Shown here piece by piece: positions 27,146 through 34,468 of a stretch of DNA of 64,000 nucleotides (its first letter is position 1; every line of letters begins with the position of its first letter). The translations under genes were made by a program, and so were the position numbers. Origin of the DNA: Mycobacterium heidelbergense (GTDB lineage: Bacteria > Actinomycetota > Actinomycetes > Mycobacteriales > Mycobacteriaceae); NCBI RefSeq assembly GCF_010730745.1, contig NZ_AP022615.1, forward strand, positions 4,030,001 to 4,094,000, in the 5' to 3' direction. The notes below the pieces were generated by a model. It saw only the letters and a program-made list of their open reading frames with translations. It did no database searches and was not told the DNA's origin.

Positions 27146-28224
27146 AGGTCGTCATCGAGGCCGACGGCGGGTCGCGGGGAAATCCCGGACCGGCCGGGTA
27201 CGGCGCGGTGGTGCGCTCCGCGGACCGCTCGACGGTGCTGGCCGAGGCCAAGCAGGCCATCGGCGTCGCGACCAACAACGTCGCCGAATATCGAGCCCTG
27301 ATTGCGGGTTTGGGGGACGCCGTGAACCTGGGCGCGAGCGAGGCCGAGGTCTTCATGGATTCCAAGCTGGTGGTCGAGCAGATGTCCGGGCGGTGGAAGG
27401 TCAAGCATCCCGACCTGATCGACCTGCACGCCCAGGCGCGCACGCTCGCGTCTGGGTTCGACCGGATCAGCTACGCGTGGATTCCCCGGGCGCGCAACTC
27501 GCACGCGGACCGGCTGGCGAACGAGGCGATGGACGCCGCGGCCGGCAACGCCAAGCCAGCGAAAGCCGTTGCCGCGCAGGACAAGGCTTCGCCCGGATGG
27601 ACCGGCGCGCGGGGCACGCCGACCAGGCTGCTGTTGCTGCGGCACGGGCAGACGGAGTTGTCGGCGCAACGCCGCTATTCGGGCCGCGGCAACCCGGCGC
27701 TGACCGATGTAGGGCGGCGGCAGGCCGCGGCCGCGGCCCGGTATGTGGCGCACCGCGGCGGGATCGCCGCGGCGCTCTCCTCGCCGCTGCAACGGGCCTA
27801 TGACACCGCGGCGGTGGCCGCCAAGGCGCTGGGCCTGGACGTCACCGTCGACGACGACTTGATCGAGACCGATTTCGGGGCCTGGGAGGGGTTGACGTTC
27901 GACGAAGCGGCCGAACGCGATCCGGAGCTGCATCGCCGCTGGCTGAGCGACACCGGCAGCACGCCGCCGGGCGGTGAGAGTTTCGACGCGGTGCTGGACC
28001 GGGTGCTGCGGGTCCGCGACCGGATCACCGGCGAACACCAGGGCGCGACGGTGTTGGTGGTGTCGCACGTGACGCCGATCAAGATGCTGCTGCGGCTGGC
28101 GCTGGACGCCGGGCCCGGCATCCTCTATCGGCTGCACCTCGACCTGGCCTCGTTGAGCATCGCCGAATTCTATTCCGACGGAGCGTCTTCCGTTCGTCTG
28201 GTGAACCAGACGGGCTATCTCTAG
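27142..28224 (+). CDS. Bifunctional RNase HI / alpha-ribazole (acid) phosphatase
   Basis: 360 residues; ATG 27142 overlaps the upstream stop. N-terminal RNase HI (about 1-135): EADGGSRGNPGPAGYG, NNVAEYRALIAGL and FMDSKLVVEQMSG supply the acidic active site. C-terminal histidine-phosphatase domain (about 160-360): LLLLRHGQTELSAQRRYSGR, ALSSPLQRAYDTA, TDFGAWEGLTF and VVSHVTPIKMLLRL. In Rv2228c the fusion has been reported to have both RNase H and CobC-like phosphatase activity, which ties this operon to cobalamin synthesis and RNA-DNA hybrid removal. The 40-residue linker is Ala/Lys-rich. Confidence 0.93.
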   Translation: MKVVIEADGGSRGNPGPAGYGAVVRSADRSTVLAEAKQAIGVATNNVAEYRALIAGLGDAVNLGASEAEVFMDSKLVVEQMSGRWKVKHPDLIDLHAQARTLASGFDRISYAWIPRARNSHADRLANEAMDAAAGNAKPAKAVAAQDKASPGWTGARGTPTRLLLLRHGQTELSAQRRYSGRGNPALTDVGRRQAAAAARYVAHRGGIAAALSSPLQRAYDTAAVAAKALGLDVTVDDDLIETDFGAWEGLTFDEAAERDPELHRRWLSDTGSTPPGGESFDAVLDRVLRVRDRITGEHQGATVLVVSHVTPIKMLLRLALDAGPGILYRLHLDLASLSIAEFYSDGASSVRLVNQTGYL

Positions 28225-28354
28225 CGTGTCGACGATGCACGCCGGGAGGCGGCGCGAGCGGCCGGGCAGTCAAGTCCGGCGGCATTAAGGAGACTTCGAT
28301 GGGGTCGTCTCAACCACCCGACGAACCTGCCCCGCCGATATCCGGGCGCGGGTG

Positions 28355-28885
28355 ATGCCGGCGGTGCTCGACGAGTTGGCCCGTTGGGGTGTCGAGCGAT
28401 TCAGCGTCGAGGCGCTGGCGGAGCGCCACCGCCTGGACGCGGCAATGATCTACCGCTACTGGGGCGATCGGCAACGGCTCATCGTCGATGCGGCCCTCGC
28501 CGACGTGGAGGCCCTGAGTGCGGCGACGGACACCGGCTCGCTGCGCGGAGACCTACAGGCGCTGGCCCGGAACGTGACCGATCGCATCAACGCCGAGGTG
28601 GGCCGCACGTTCTTGCGGGCGCTGGTGATGGACCGTCGTGGGCACCACGACGAGGAGACCCGAATGATGTTCTGGCGGGCGCGCTTTGCCGTCGTGCGCG
28701 CCGTCATCGATCGGGCCAGGCAACGCGGCGAATTACGCCAGGGCGTCAACACGCTGGCCGCCGTGCAGATCGTCCTCGCGCCGCTGAACATTCGCGCCCT
28801 CTACTCCGACGCCGCCGTCGACGACGAATACTGCGCGGCCATCGCCGATCTGGCATGGCGTGCGATCAGGCGGGAACCGCAGTGA
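28355..28885 (+). CDS. TetR-family regulator, N-terminus possibly frameshifted
   Basis: 176 residues from ATG 28355. Helix-turn-helix: VERFSVEALAERHRLDAAM then IYRYWGDRQRLIVDAAL, a clear TetR domain. The in-frame sequence before this ATG (STTRRTCPADIRARV) looks like the natural N-terminus but has no start in frame; 56 bases upstream an ATG at 28299 with a good AAGGAG is out of frame by one base, next to a run of four G. The protein may thus be made from a shifted or corrected reading frame, or the gene may be damaged. It faces the PPE-lipase gene, only two bases apart at the stops. Confidence 0.65.
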   Translation: MPAVLDELARWGVERFSVEALAERHRLDAAMIYRYWGDRQRLIVDAALADVEALSAATDTGSLRGDLQALARNVTDRINAEVGRTFLRALVMDRRGHHDEETRMMFWRARFAVVRAVIDRARQRGELRQGVNTLAAVQIVLAPLNIRALYSDAAVDDEYCAAIADLAWRAIRREPQ

Positions 28886-28887
28886 GG

Positions 28888-30456
28888 TCAGATGCCGAGT
28901 TCCTGGTCGATCTGCGGCCAGTATTGGGGACCGTCCACGGTGAGGATGATCCAGTCGTGTATTTCGCCGTTGGCCAGCACGAAGTTGAACGGTGCCCCCG
29001 CGGCCACGGCCTCTTGCTGGAGGACAAGCACGTCGGGCGAGAGTATGTCCAAAGAGCCGGAGTAGACGGTTGTCGGCGGGAGCCCGCTGAGTGACCCATT
29101 CAGGGGGCTCACCATGTAGTTGCTCACCGGAAGACTGCCCGCCCACACCTTGCCGAGTGCCTGCGCGGGCCCGACGGAGAGCAGCGGGTCCTGAACGTAC
29201 CCGATATTCGGATTGGTCATCGCCAGGTTCAGCCATGGCGACAGCAGAACCATTGACGCCGGCACGGGATCACCCTGGGCCACCATGTATTCGGTGGCCG
29301 CCAGCGCGAGGTTGCCGCCCGCGGAGTCGCCGATCACGCTGACGTGCGGGGCCCCATAGGCGGCGATCTGCGTGGAGATGAAGCCGGCCATCTGGGGCAC
29401 AACCGTGGCGGCGGTGCCTCCCTGCTGCAGCAACGGGTAGATCGGCACCTCGATGGTCGCGCCGGTCTGATAGGCCATCACCGTGTAATCGAGCCAGTGG
29501 AAGAGCGAGGGTGGGAACACAAACGCGCCACCGTGAATGGCGACCACGTAGTTGCCGGACGGATGAGCGGGCGTGATCTGCAGGACGGGCATCCCGTTGT
29601 AGGTGGTGTGCTGGACCGTCTCGCCCAGCAGCAACGTCAACAGCTGCGGCGGGGAGTTGCCAATAAACAGCCCGAACAACGGATTGTTGCCGGTAAACAA
29701 CGAGAGGAGCGGCGAATTCAGCAGTCCCGTTTGGGTTTCGAGCCCGGGGAACAAACCCAGGACGTCTTTTATCGGCCACAGCGCGGCGACCTCAAACCTG
29801 GTTGCCAGCGACGGCGTGCCGCTGAAGGTCCCCGCTTGCGTCGCCGCGAATGGCGGAGCGGCCGGTGACCCGAAGATATCGGCGAAGAGCGTGTGGGCCG
29901 TCCCGGTGATCACCGTGGCGAGATTTGTGGGCAAACCCTCCAGTGCCTGTCCCCACGATTCCAACTGGGTGACCGCCGCCGACGCGCTGAGGTGATACCC
30001 GCTCATCGCGGCGACGTCCTGGGCCCACATCTGCTCGTATTCGGCCTCGGCGGCCGCGATCGCGTGGGCGTTCTGACCGAACAGGTTCGAGGTCACCAGC
30101 GACACGAACTGGCCGCGGTTGGCCGTGATCACTCCGGGGTCCACGATCGCTGCCAGCGCCGCCTCGTACGCGCTGGCGGCCGCCCGGGCCTGGGCCGCCG
30201 ACTGTTCGGCCTGCGTGGCCGCCCCTCCCAGCCAGCCCAGATACCGGGCGGCCGTGTTCGCCATGGACGCCGACGCCGGACCCTGCCAGGCCTGGCCCGC
30301 CAAGTCCGAGGTCACGGAGCTGAATGCGGTCGACGCCACGCTCAACTCGCTGCCGATCACGTCCCAGCCCGCCGCCGCCTCCAACATCGGGTCCGAACCC
30401 GGTCCATCGAGCAGCAGCACCGAATTGACCTCCGGCGGCCACACCGAAAAGCTCAC
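28888..30456 (-). CDS. PPE-domain protein fused to a lipase/esterase
   Basis: 522 residues. Residues 1-160 form a PPE domain (WPPE at 6-9, WQGP near 57, QAWQGPASASMANTAARY). Residues 285-522 are a hormone-sensitive-lipase-type alpha/beta hydrolase: oxyanion HGG at 308-310, nucleophile Ser378 in IGDSAGGNLAL, Asp470 in SGSLDILSPD, His500 in NGEIHDWI. The layout resembles LipY of M. marinum, which carries a PPE rather than a PE domain and is exported by ESX-5; export and triacylglycerol hydrolysis here are inference. The linker (160-285) is Gly/Pro/Leu-rich. GTG start at 30456 with GGAGCAG upstream. Confidence 0.9.
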   Translation of the reverse strand: MSFSVWPPEVNSVLLLDGPGSDPMLEAAAGWDVIGSELSVASTAFSSVTSDLAGQAWQGPASASMANTAARYLGWLGGAATQAEQSAAQARAAASAYEAALAAIVDPGVITANRGQFVSLVTSNLFGQNAHAIAAAEAEYEQMWAQDVAAMSGYHLSASAAVTQLESWGQALEGLPTNLATVITGTAHTLFADIFGSPAAPPFAATQAGTFSGTPSLATRFEVAALWPIKDVLGLFPGLETQTGLLNSPLLSLFTGNNPLFGLFIGNSPPQLLTLLLGETVQHTTYNGMPVLQITPAHPSGNYVVAIHGGAFVFPPSLFHWLDYTVMAYQTGATIEVPIYPLLQQGGTAATVVPQMAGFISTQIAAYGAPHVSVIGDSAGGNLALAATEYMVAQGDPVPASMVLLSPWLNLAMTNPNIGYVQDPLLSVGPAQALGKVWAGSLPVSNYMVSPLNGSLSGLPPTTVYSGSLDILSPDVLVLQQEAVAAGAPFNFVLANGEIHDWIILTVDGPQYWPQIDQELGI

Positions 30457-30525
30457 GACTGCTCCCCTCGATCAGCCCCAACGTACATCGCCCAACGCCT
30501 TACACACTGGCCAATCGCTGTAACT

Positions 30526-31713
30526 TCAGTCGGCCCCGGCCGGCGCGGTCACCGATGCCCGCGTGCCACCGCCGGCCGTCGAGGCGAGCTTCATCGATCC
30601 GCCCATCGCGTCGATGCGGACCGCCAGCGACGCGAGTCCGATGTGCCCCTTGGCGACGCAGCGATCCAGGATGGCCGGGTCGAACCCGATTCCGTCGTCG
30701 ACGACGCTCAGCGTTATGGCGTCGGCCGCCCGGGTGAGGCGGACCCGCACGGTGCTCGCCCGCGCATGCTTGTAGACGTTGGCGAGCAGTTCGCGGCCCG
30801 CCCGGTACAACAGGGACTGTGACCGTGGCCGGCCGACCTCTTCGAGGTCGGCTTCGACGACGAAGTTCCCACGGCGCTCGTAGTCGCGGATCAGCTCACG
30901 CAGCGCGGCGGTGAGGCCCACCTCGGTGAGCACCTGGGGATGCAGCGCGGTAACCGCGCTGCGCAGCCGGGTCGCCGTCTCCTGCACCGCCTGATAGGCG
31001 GCGTCGAGCCCCGGATCGGTATGCCGTTCGCGGACTTCGTCGAGTTCGAGCCGCGCCGCCAGCAGATCCTGCAGCGGTCCGTCGTGGAGTTGCTCGGCCA
31101 GCGCCCGGGAGTGGCGCTCGTCGGCGCGCATCGACTCCGAGACCAGCGTGCGGCGCATCTCGAGCAACGCCGCCACGCGCGCCGCGGCCCGCGTCAGGAA
31201 ATAGCACAGGGCGGTCATCGCCGCCGCCAACCACAGCAGCAATCCGAAATGGGTGTACACCACGCTCGGCAGCTCGACCGTGTCGTCGCGCTTGGCGTAG
31301 ACGACCCACACACCGAGATATCCGACGGCGGTGGCGATTCCGACGCCGGCCGCCAACTCGGGGCGGTCCTGGAACGCCACCGAGATCGGCAGCAGGAAGA
31401 ACACCGGCAGCAACGCCACGGTGGCGCCGCCCGACACCACACACAGCGCGACCACGGCCAGCACGTCGATCCCCGTCGAGGCCCAGCCGGCCCACGGCGG
31501 CACCGGGCCGCGCAGCACCACCGCCACCCACACCAGCGCGGCGACGCTGTAGGCGCCGAGCGTCACCGCGTAAGCGAGCGGCAACCAATGCTCGACCTCC
31601 CACACCGAGACCAGCAAGACGATCAAACCGATCAGCGGCAGGCGCAAAAACGCCGACAAGCGGACGGGTTCGGCCGCGACGAAGTCGACCAGCCGAGGCA
31701 GCGGGCGGGCCAT
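30526..31713 (-). CDS. Sensor histidine kinase of the NarX/DegS class
   Basis: 395 residues from ATG 31713, one base after the response-regulator stop. About five membrane helices in residues 20-190 (e.g. LPLIGLIVLLVSVWEVEHW, TALCYFLTRAA), little extracytoplasmic sequence, then HisKA_3: RHSRALAEQLHDGPLQDLL with the phospho-accepting His, and an HATPase_c with VYKHARASTVRVRL, VVDDGIGFDPA and GHIGLASLAVRIDAMGG. It senses an unknown, probably intramembrane, signal. An upstream in-frame extension exists but lies inside the regulator gene and is not used. Confidence 0.9.
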   Translation of the reverse strand: MARPLPRLVDFVAAEPVRLSAFLRLPLIGLIVLLVSVWEVEHWLPLAYAVTLGAYSVAALVWVAVVLRGPVPPWAGWASTGIDVLAVVALCVVSGGATVALLPVFFLLPISVAFQDRPELAAGVGIATAVGYLGVWVVYAKRDDTVELPSVVYTHFGLLLWLAAAMTALCYFLTRAAARVAALLEMRRTLVSESMRADERHSRALAEQLHDGPLQDLLAARLELDEVRERHTDPGLDAAYQAVQETATRLRSAVTALHPQVLTEVGLTAALRELIRDYERRGNFVVEADLEEVGRPRSQSLLYRAGRELLANVYKHARASTVRVRLTRAADAITLSVVDDGIGFDPAILDRCVAKGHIGLASLAVRIDAMGGSMKLASTAGGGTRASVTAPAGAD

Positions 31714-31714
31714 G

Positions 31715-32371
31715 CTATTCGAGCAGCCCGCGCCGCATCGCCGCCGCGACGGCCGCGGCGCGATCGCTGACGCCGAGTTTTTCGTACAGCCGCTGCACGT
31801 GGGTCTTGACCGTGGACGGCGCCAGGTACAGCTCGGCGGCGATCGCGGGGATGCTGCACCCCTGGGCGATGAGGTCGAGCACCTCGCGCTCGCGGGGGCT
31901 GAGCGCCTGCGGTGTCTCGGCTTCGCCGCGGCGGCGGATCTCGCCCGCGAGACCGGCGGCCAGGTTCGCCGACACGACATCCCGGCCATTGGCGCAGTCG
32001 AGCACACCCTTCACGATCTCGGTTTTCGTCGACTCTTTGTGCAGGAATCCCGCGGCGCCCTCCGCCAGGGCGTGGAAGACGATCGCCGACTCGTCGTGCG
32101 CAGACAGCAGCAACACCCTTGTCGGCAGGTCATCGCGGCGTACCGCGGCGGCCACCGTCGCTCCGTCCATCCCGGGCATCCGGTAATCCAGCAGCGCGAC
32201 GTGCGGCCGATGGGTCTTGATCAACGCCAGGGCGGCGACGCCGTCGTCGGCTTCGGCGACCACGTCCACCACGCCGCTCGACGTCAGCGCGCGCACGAGC
32301 CCGTCGCGGAACAGCGGGTGATCTTCGCCCACGACCACCCGCACTTTTTCGGCTGCCGCCGCGCCGATCAT
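31715..32371 (-). CDS. NarL/FixJ-family response regulator
   Basis: 218 residues. Receiver domain at residues 10-125 with acidic pocket VVGEDHPLFRDGL, phospho-acceptor Asp in VALLDYRMPGMDGA, and KES near the conserved Lys. C-terminal LuxR helix-turn-helix at about 150-205: LSPREREVLDLIAQGCSIPA, AELYLAPSTVKTHVQRLYEKL. Partner of the adjacent kinase (kinase start one base after this stop). Its own upstream region is the 200-base gap shared with the divergent WhiB gene. Confidence 0.93.
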   Translation of the reverse strand: MIGAAAAEKVRVVVGEDHPLFRDGLVRALTSSGVVDVVAEADDGVAALALIKTHRPHVALLDYRMPGMDGATVAAAVRRDDLPTRVLLLSAHDESAIVFHALAEGAAGFLHKESTKTEIVKGVLDCANGRDVVSANLAAGLAGEIRRRGEAETPQALSPREREVLDLIAQGCSIPAIAAELYLAPSTVKTHVQRLYEKLGVSDRAAAVAAAMRRGLLE

Positions 32372-32571
32372 GCGTGTCAGTGTCCCATAGCGGGTTGCCG
32401 GCGTTCCCCCGATCGGGGGACGCGCGATTCATCCCGGCCACCGGCCGGTCGGTGGACAGACACCGCCGGGCGGCGCGGGGATAGTCAGTGTCGGGCCGAC
32501 GAACACCGGCAGCAGGATCGAAGGCTCGACGCACGCGGGGGGTTGTTCAACCGCTCATAGGAGTGTCGAAG

Positions 32572-32886
32572 ATGGATGCAACCACCCCCCACATCCGCTT
32601 GGCGACCGAGCCGCGCATCGCGTGGGTGTCGAAGGCCCTGTGTCGCTCCGGCGATCCCGACGAACTCTTCGTCAGCGGAAAGGCGCAGCGGGAAGCCGCG
32701 GTGATCTGCCGGCGCTGCCCCGTCGTTGCCGAATGCCTCGCCGACGCGCTCGACAACCACATGGAGTTCGGCGTTTGGGGCGGCATGACAGAACGCCAGC
32801 GGCGGGCGCTGCTCAAGCAGCACCCCGACGTGGCCTCCTGGTCCGAGTTACTCGCCGCCCGGCGCAAGCACCGCAACGCCAGCTGA
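32572..32886 (+). CDS. WhiB-family iron-sulfur transcription factor, WhiB4-like
   Basis: 104 residues from ATG 32572, with AGGAG upstream. Four cysteines bind a [4Fe-4S] cluster: Cys24, Cys46, Cys49 and Cys55 (ALCRSGDPDELFV, VICRRCPVVAEC), followed by the GVWGG turn at 67-71 and a basic DNA-binding tail (ERQRRALLKQHPDVASW). The region IAWVSKALCR to LLKQHPDV is close to what I recall of WhiB4 (Rv3681c), a redox sensor, so this is probably an additional paralogue. It is divergent from the two-component system, 200 bases apart. Confidence 0.9.
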   Translation: MDATTPHIRLATEPRIAWVSKALCRSGDPDELFVSGKAQREAAVICRRCPVVAECLADALDNHMEFGVWGGMTERQRRALLKQHPDVASWSELLAARRKHRNAS

Positions 32887-32950
32887 CCGGCGTGCGCGCT
32901 CAGCGGGGTGCGCGCTCACCGGCGTGTGCGCTCGGGTGTTTCGGTGTGAG

Positions 32951-33120
32951 GACTGGGCGTCGGGTGTGGGCCCCCGGCTTCGGGTGTGAGCCCGGGCTTC
33001 GGGTGTGAATCTACGGTTTCGAGTGTGAATCCACGGTTTCGAGTGTGAGCCCACGGCGTCGATTTCGCCCGGCCTTTTCCCACCATGAGCTCACACTCGA
33101 AGCCCTGGATTCACACTCGC
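32951..33120. repeat. 19-20-base tandem array with inverted copies
   Basis: About five copies of a unit like GCCCGGGCTTCGGGTGTGA run from 32951 to 33060, drifting to ATCCACGGTTTCGAGTGTGA. Inverted copies (GAGCTCACACTCGAAGCC, GATTCACACTCGC) follow at 33087-33120, so the block can fold into a large hairpin. Unit spacing is too short and irregular, and the sequence too variable, for CRISPR. Confidence 0.75.
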
Positions 33121-33225
33121 GACGAGTTATTGCGGAACGGGTGCCGCATGAACGTCCGCGGCGGGGTGAACGCCCGGATCCCGTCGACGCCCAGCTCCCG
33201 GCCGAGGCCCGATTGGCCGCAGCCG
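33111..33225 (-). pseudogene. C-terminal remnant of an aldehyde dehydrogenase
   Basis: Read on the minus strand, residues FAGCGQSGLGRELGVDG then IRAFTPPRTFM match the usual C-terminal ALDH pattern (GG..QSG.GRELG...L..Y...KT). No catalytic Cys or Glu region is found upstream in any frame. This is a short gene fossil. Its stop lies within the inverted repeat copies. Confidence 0.55.
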
Positions 33226-33276
33226 GCGAACGACGGGCGTGGGTCCCGGGCGGCCAGGCCGTGGCGGGCGCGGCGT

Positions 33277-33390
33277 GGAAGCGCTGGTGACGCGGCGGAT
33301 CGGCATCGACGACGCCGAGGCCGCCTTCGCCGACATGACCGCCGGGCGGGGGCGCGCGGCGCGAGAGCTGGACATAGCCGTCAAGAACCT
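33277..33390 (+). pseudogene. Possible C-terminal scrap of a medium-chain dehydrogenase
   Basis: The + frame segment EALVTRRIGIDDAEAAF, ADMTAGRG and ARELDIAV resembles the end of a zinc-type alcohol dehydrogenase (L-x-T-x-R-x-x-L-x-x-A-x-x-A-F). It is about 35 residues with no upstream domain. Weakly supported; adjacent to the ALDH fossil, which hints that an alcohol/aldehyde catabolic pair once stood here. Confidence 0.25.
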
Positions 33391-33420
33391 AAGCTCGTGG
33401 GACTTTCGAGAGACTTTTGG

Positions 33421-34468
33421 GTGATCGCTTCAGAAACATGCGGCTCAGCAATTATTACGGATTGAAAAGATACTGCTAACTGCGTCGTAAGGGCTACATA
33501 GCAAACTATGACCGCCGCTATAGTAGTTAAATATGAAATTACTTATCGGTAGCATACGGGCCCGCATTCGCCCCCGTACTTAAGGTAGCTATCGCCGCAG
33601 CGATACGATTATTCGCCAGGTAATACAGGGCACTCTCGTTTTTGCTGAGAGATAGTGCTTCACCGCCGACACCGACCGGGCCAAGCGGGTCTCGTCGCCG
33701 AGGCGCTGCGATCTGCAGTGACACGCAACGCGCGATGACATCGTGGTGCTCCTCGATCTACGAGCCACGTGATCTGCGAAAGCCAGGTATCGACCAGGGA
33801 TGGAAACCCTTCCGCACCCACTGCTGCTCTGAGTTTGGCCGACCCATTCGGCGATCCCCCGCTGTCAGTGCTGGGCCACCCCCGTGCGCACTGTTTTACG
33901 GTGCGCCCAAGATAGGTGGTGGGTGTGGTGTGCCCGGCCTTGTCCCGGGCGAACGCTTGTGGTGAGTCGCCGGGCGTGATCGGTATTGGCTTGTGCCACA
34001 AGCCCATACCGGCGCTGTCCGGATCGGGCGTGCGCTGATGCTCTCTGAATCCGCCGACGGTTTTCTCCCTCGTGCCGTAGCGATAACGGACAAGCCGCAC
34101 GACTGTTTTCACCACCTGCTCGCGTCAGCATGCTGTGGCGCCGAGCGGTGAAATCCGCCGGCACGTGGGGAGAGTGACCTGCCTGGTTGTGAGCGGATCG
34201 AGGCGTTCACGTCATGGCTTTGTCGACGCCCGGGCAACTGACACCATGTGACGCTCATACTGGCCAATTCCAACGCCGCCCACAAATGACTTTGGCGGGC
34301 CGTCAATGTGGTCTTAGTCGGTAATTAACTTCCATGCACTTAACACGGGTTTTGCTGCACGTATATATCACCACGGTTAATTGTCTGTTTTTTGGCCACA
34401 ATTCATCCAACATATTTGACGGCTACGTTTAACGCGTCGTTATTCAGAATTGTTCAAAGGAGATGGTC
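33421..34468. other. 1-kb intergenic stretch without a convincing gene, AT-rich in part
   Basis: 33430-33660 is much more AT-rich than the surroundings and has frequent stops in most frames. Minus-strand reading frames at 33539-33724 and 33660-34115 show no family I recognise. 34320-34462 is again AT-rich and is the likely promoter region of the next gene: TTGACG at 34416-34421 and TATTCA at 34441-34446 are a weak -35/-10 pair 19 bases apart. A 31-base hairpin lies at 33981-34011. The rest shows nothing I can interpret. Confidence 0.5.
33981..34011. repeat. 31-base near-perfect hairpin
   Basis: CGGTATTGGCTTG, loop TGCCA, CAAGCCCATACCG: 13-base arms with one mismatch. It stands alone in the non-coding block; it might be a transposon end, a regulatory RNA element or a terminator. 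No T-run follows on either side. Confidence 0.5.

Noticed and set aside
32951..33120. CRISPR-like array
   Set aside because: Units are only 19-20 bases with no spacers, and there are no cas genes.
33539..34115. Minus-strand reading frames in the gene-poor block
   Set aside because: No recognisable family, no ribosome binding site, and frames overlap each other; treated as non-coding.
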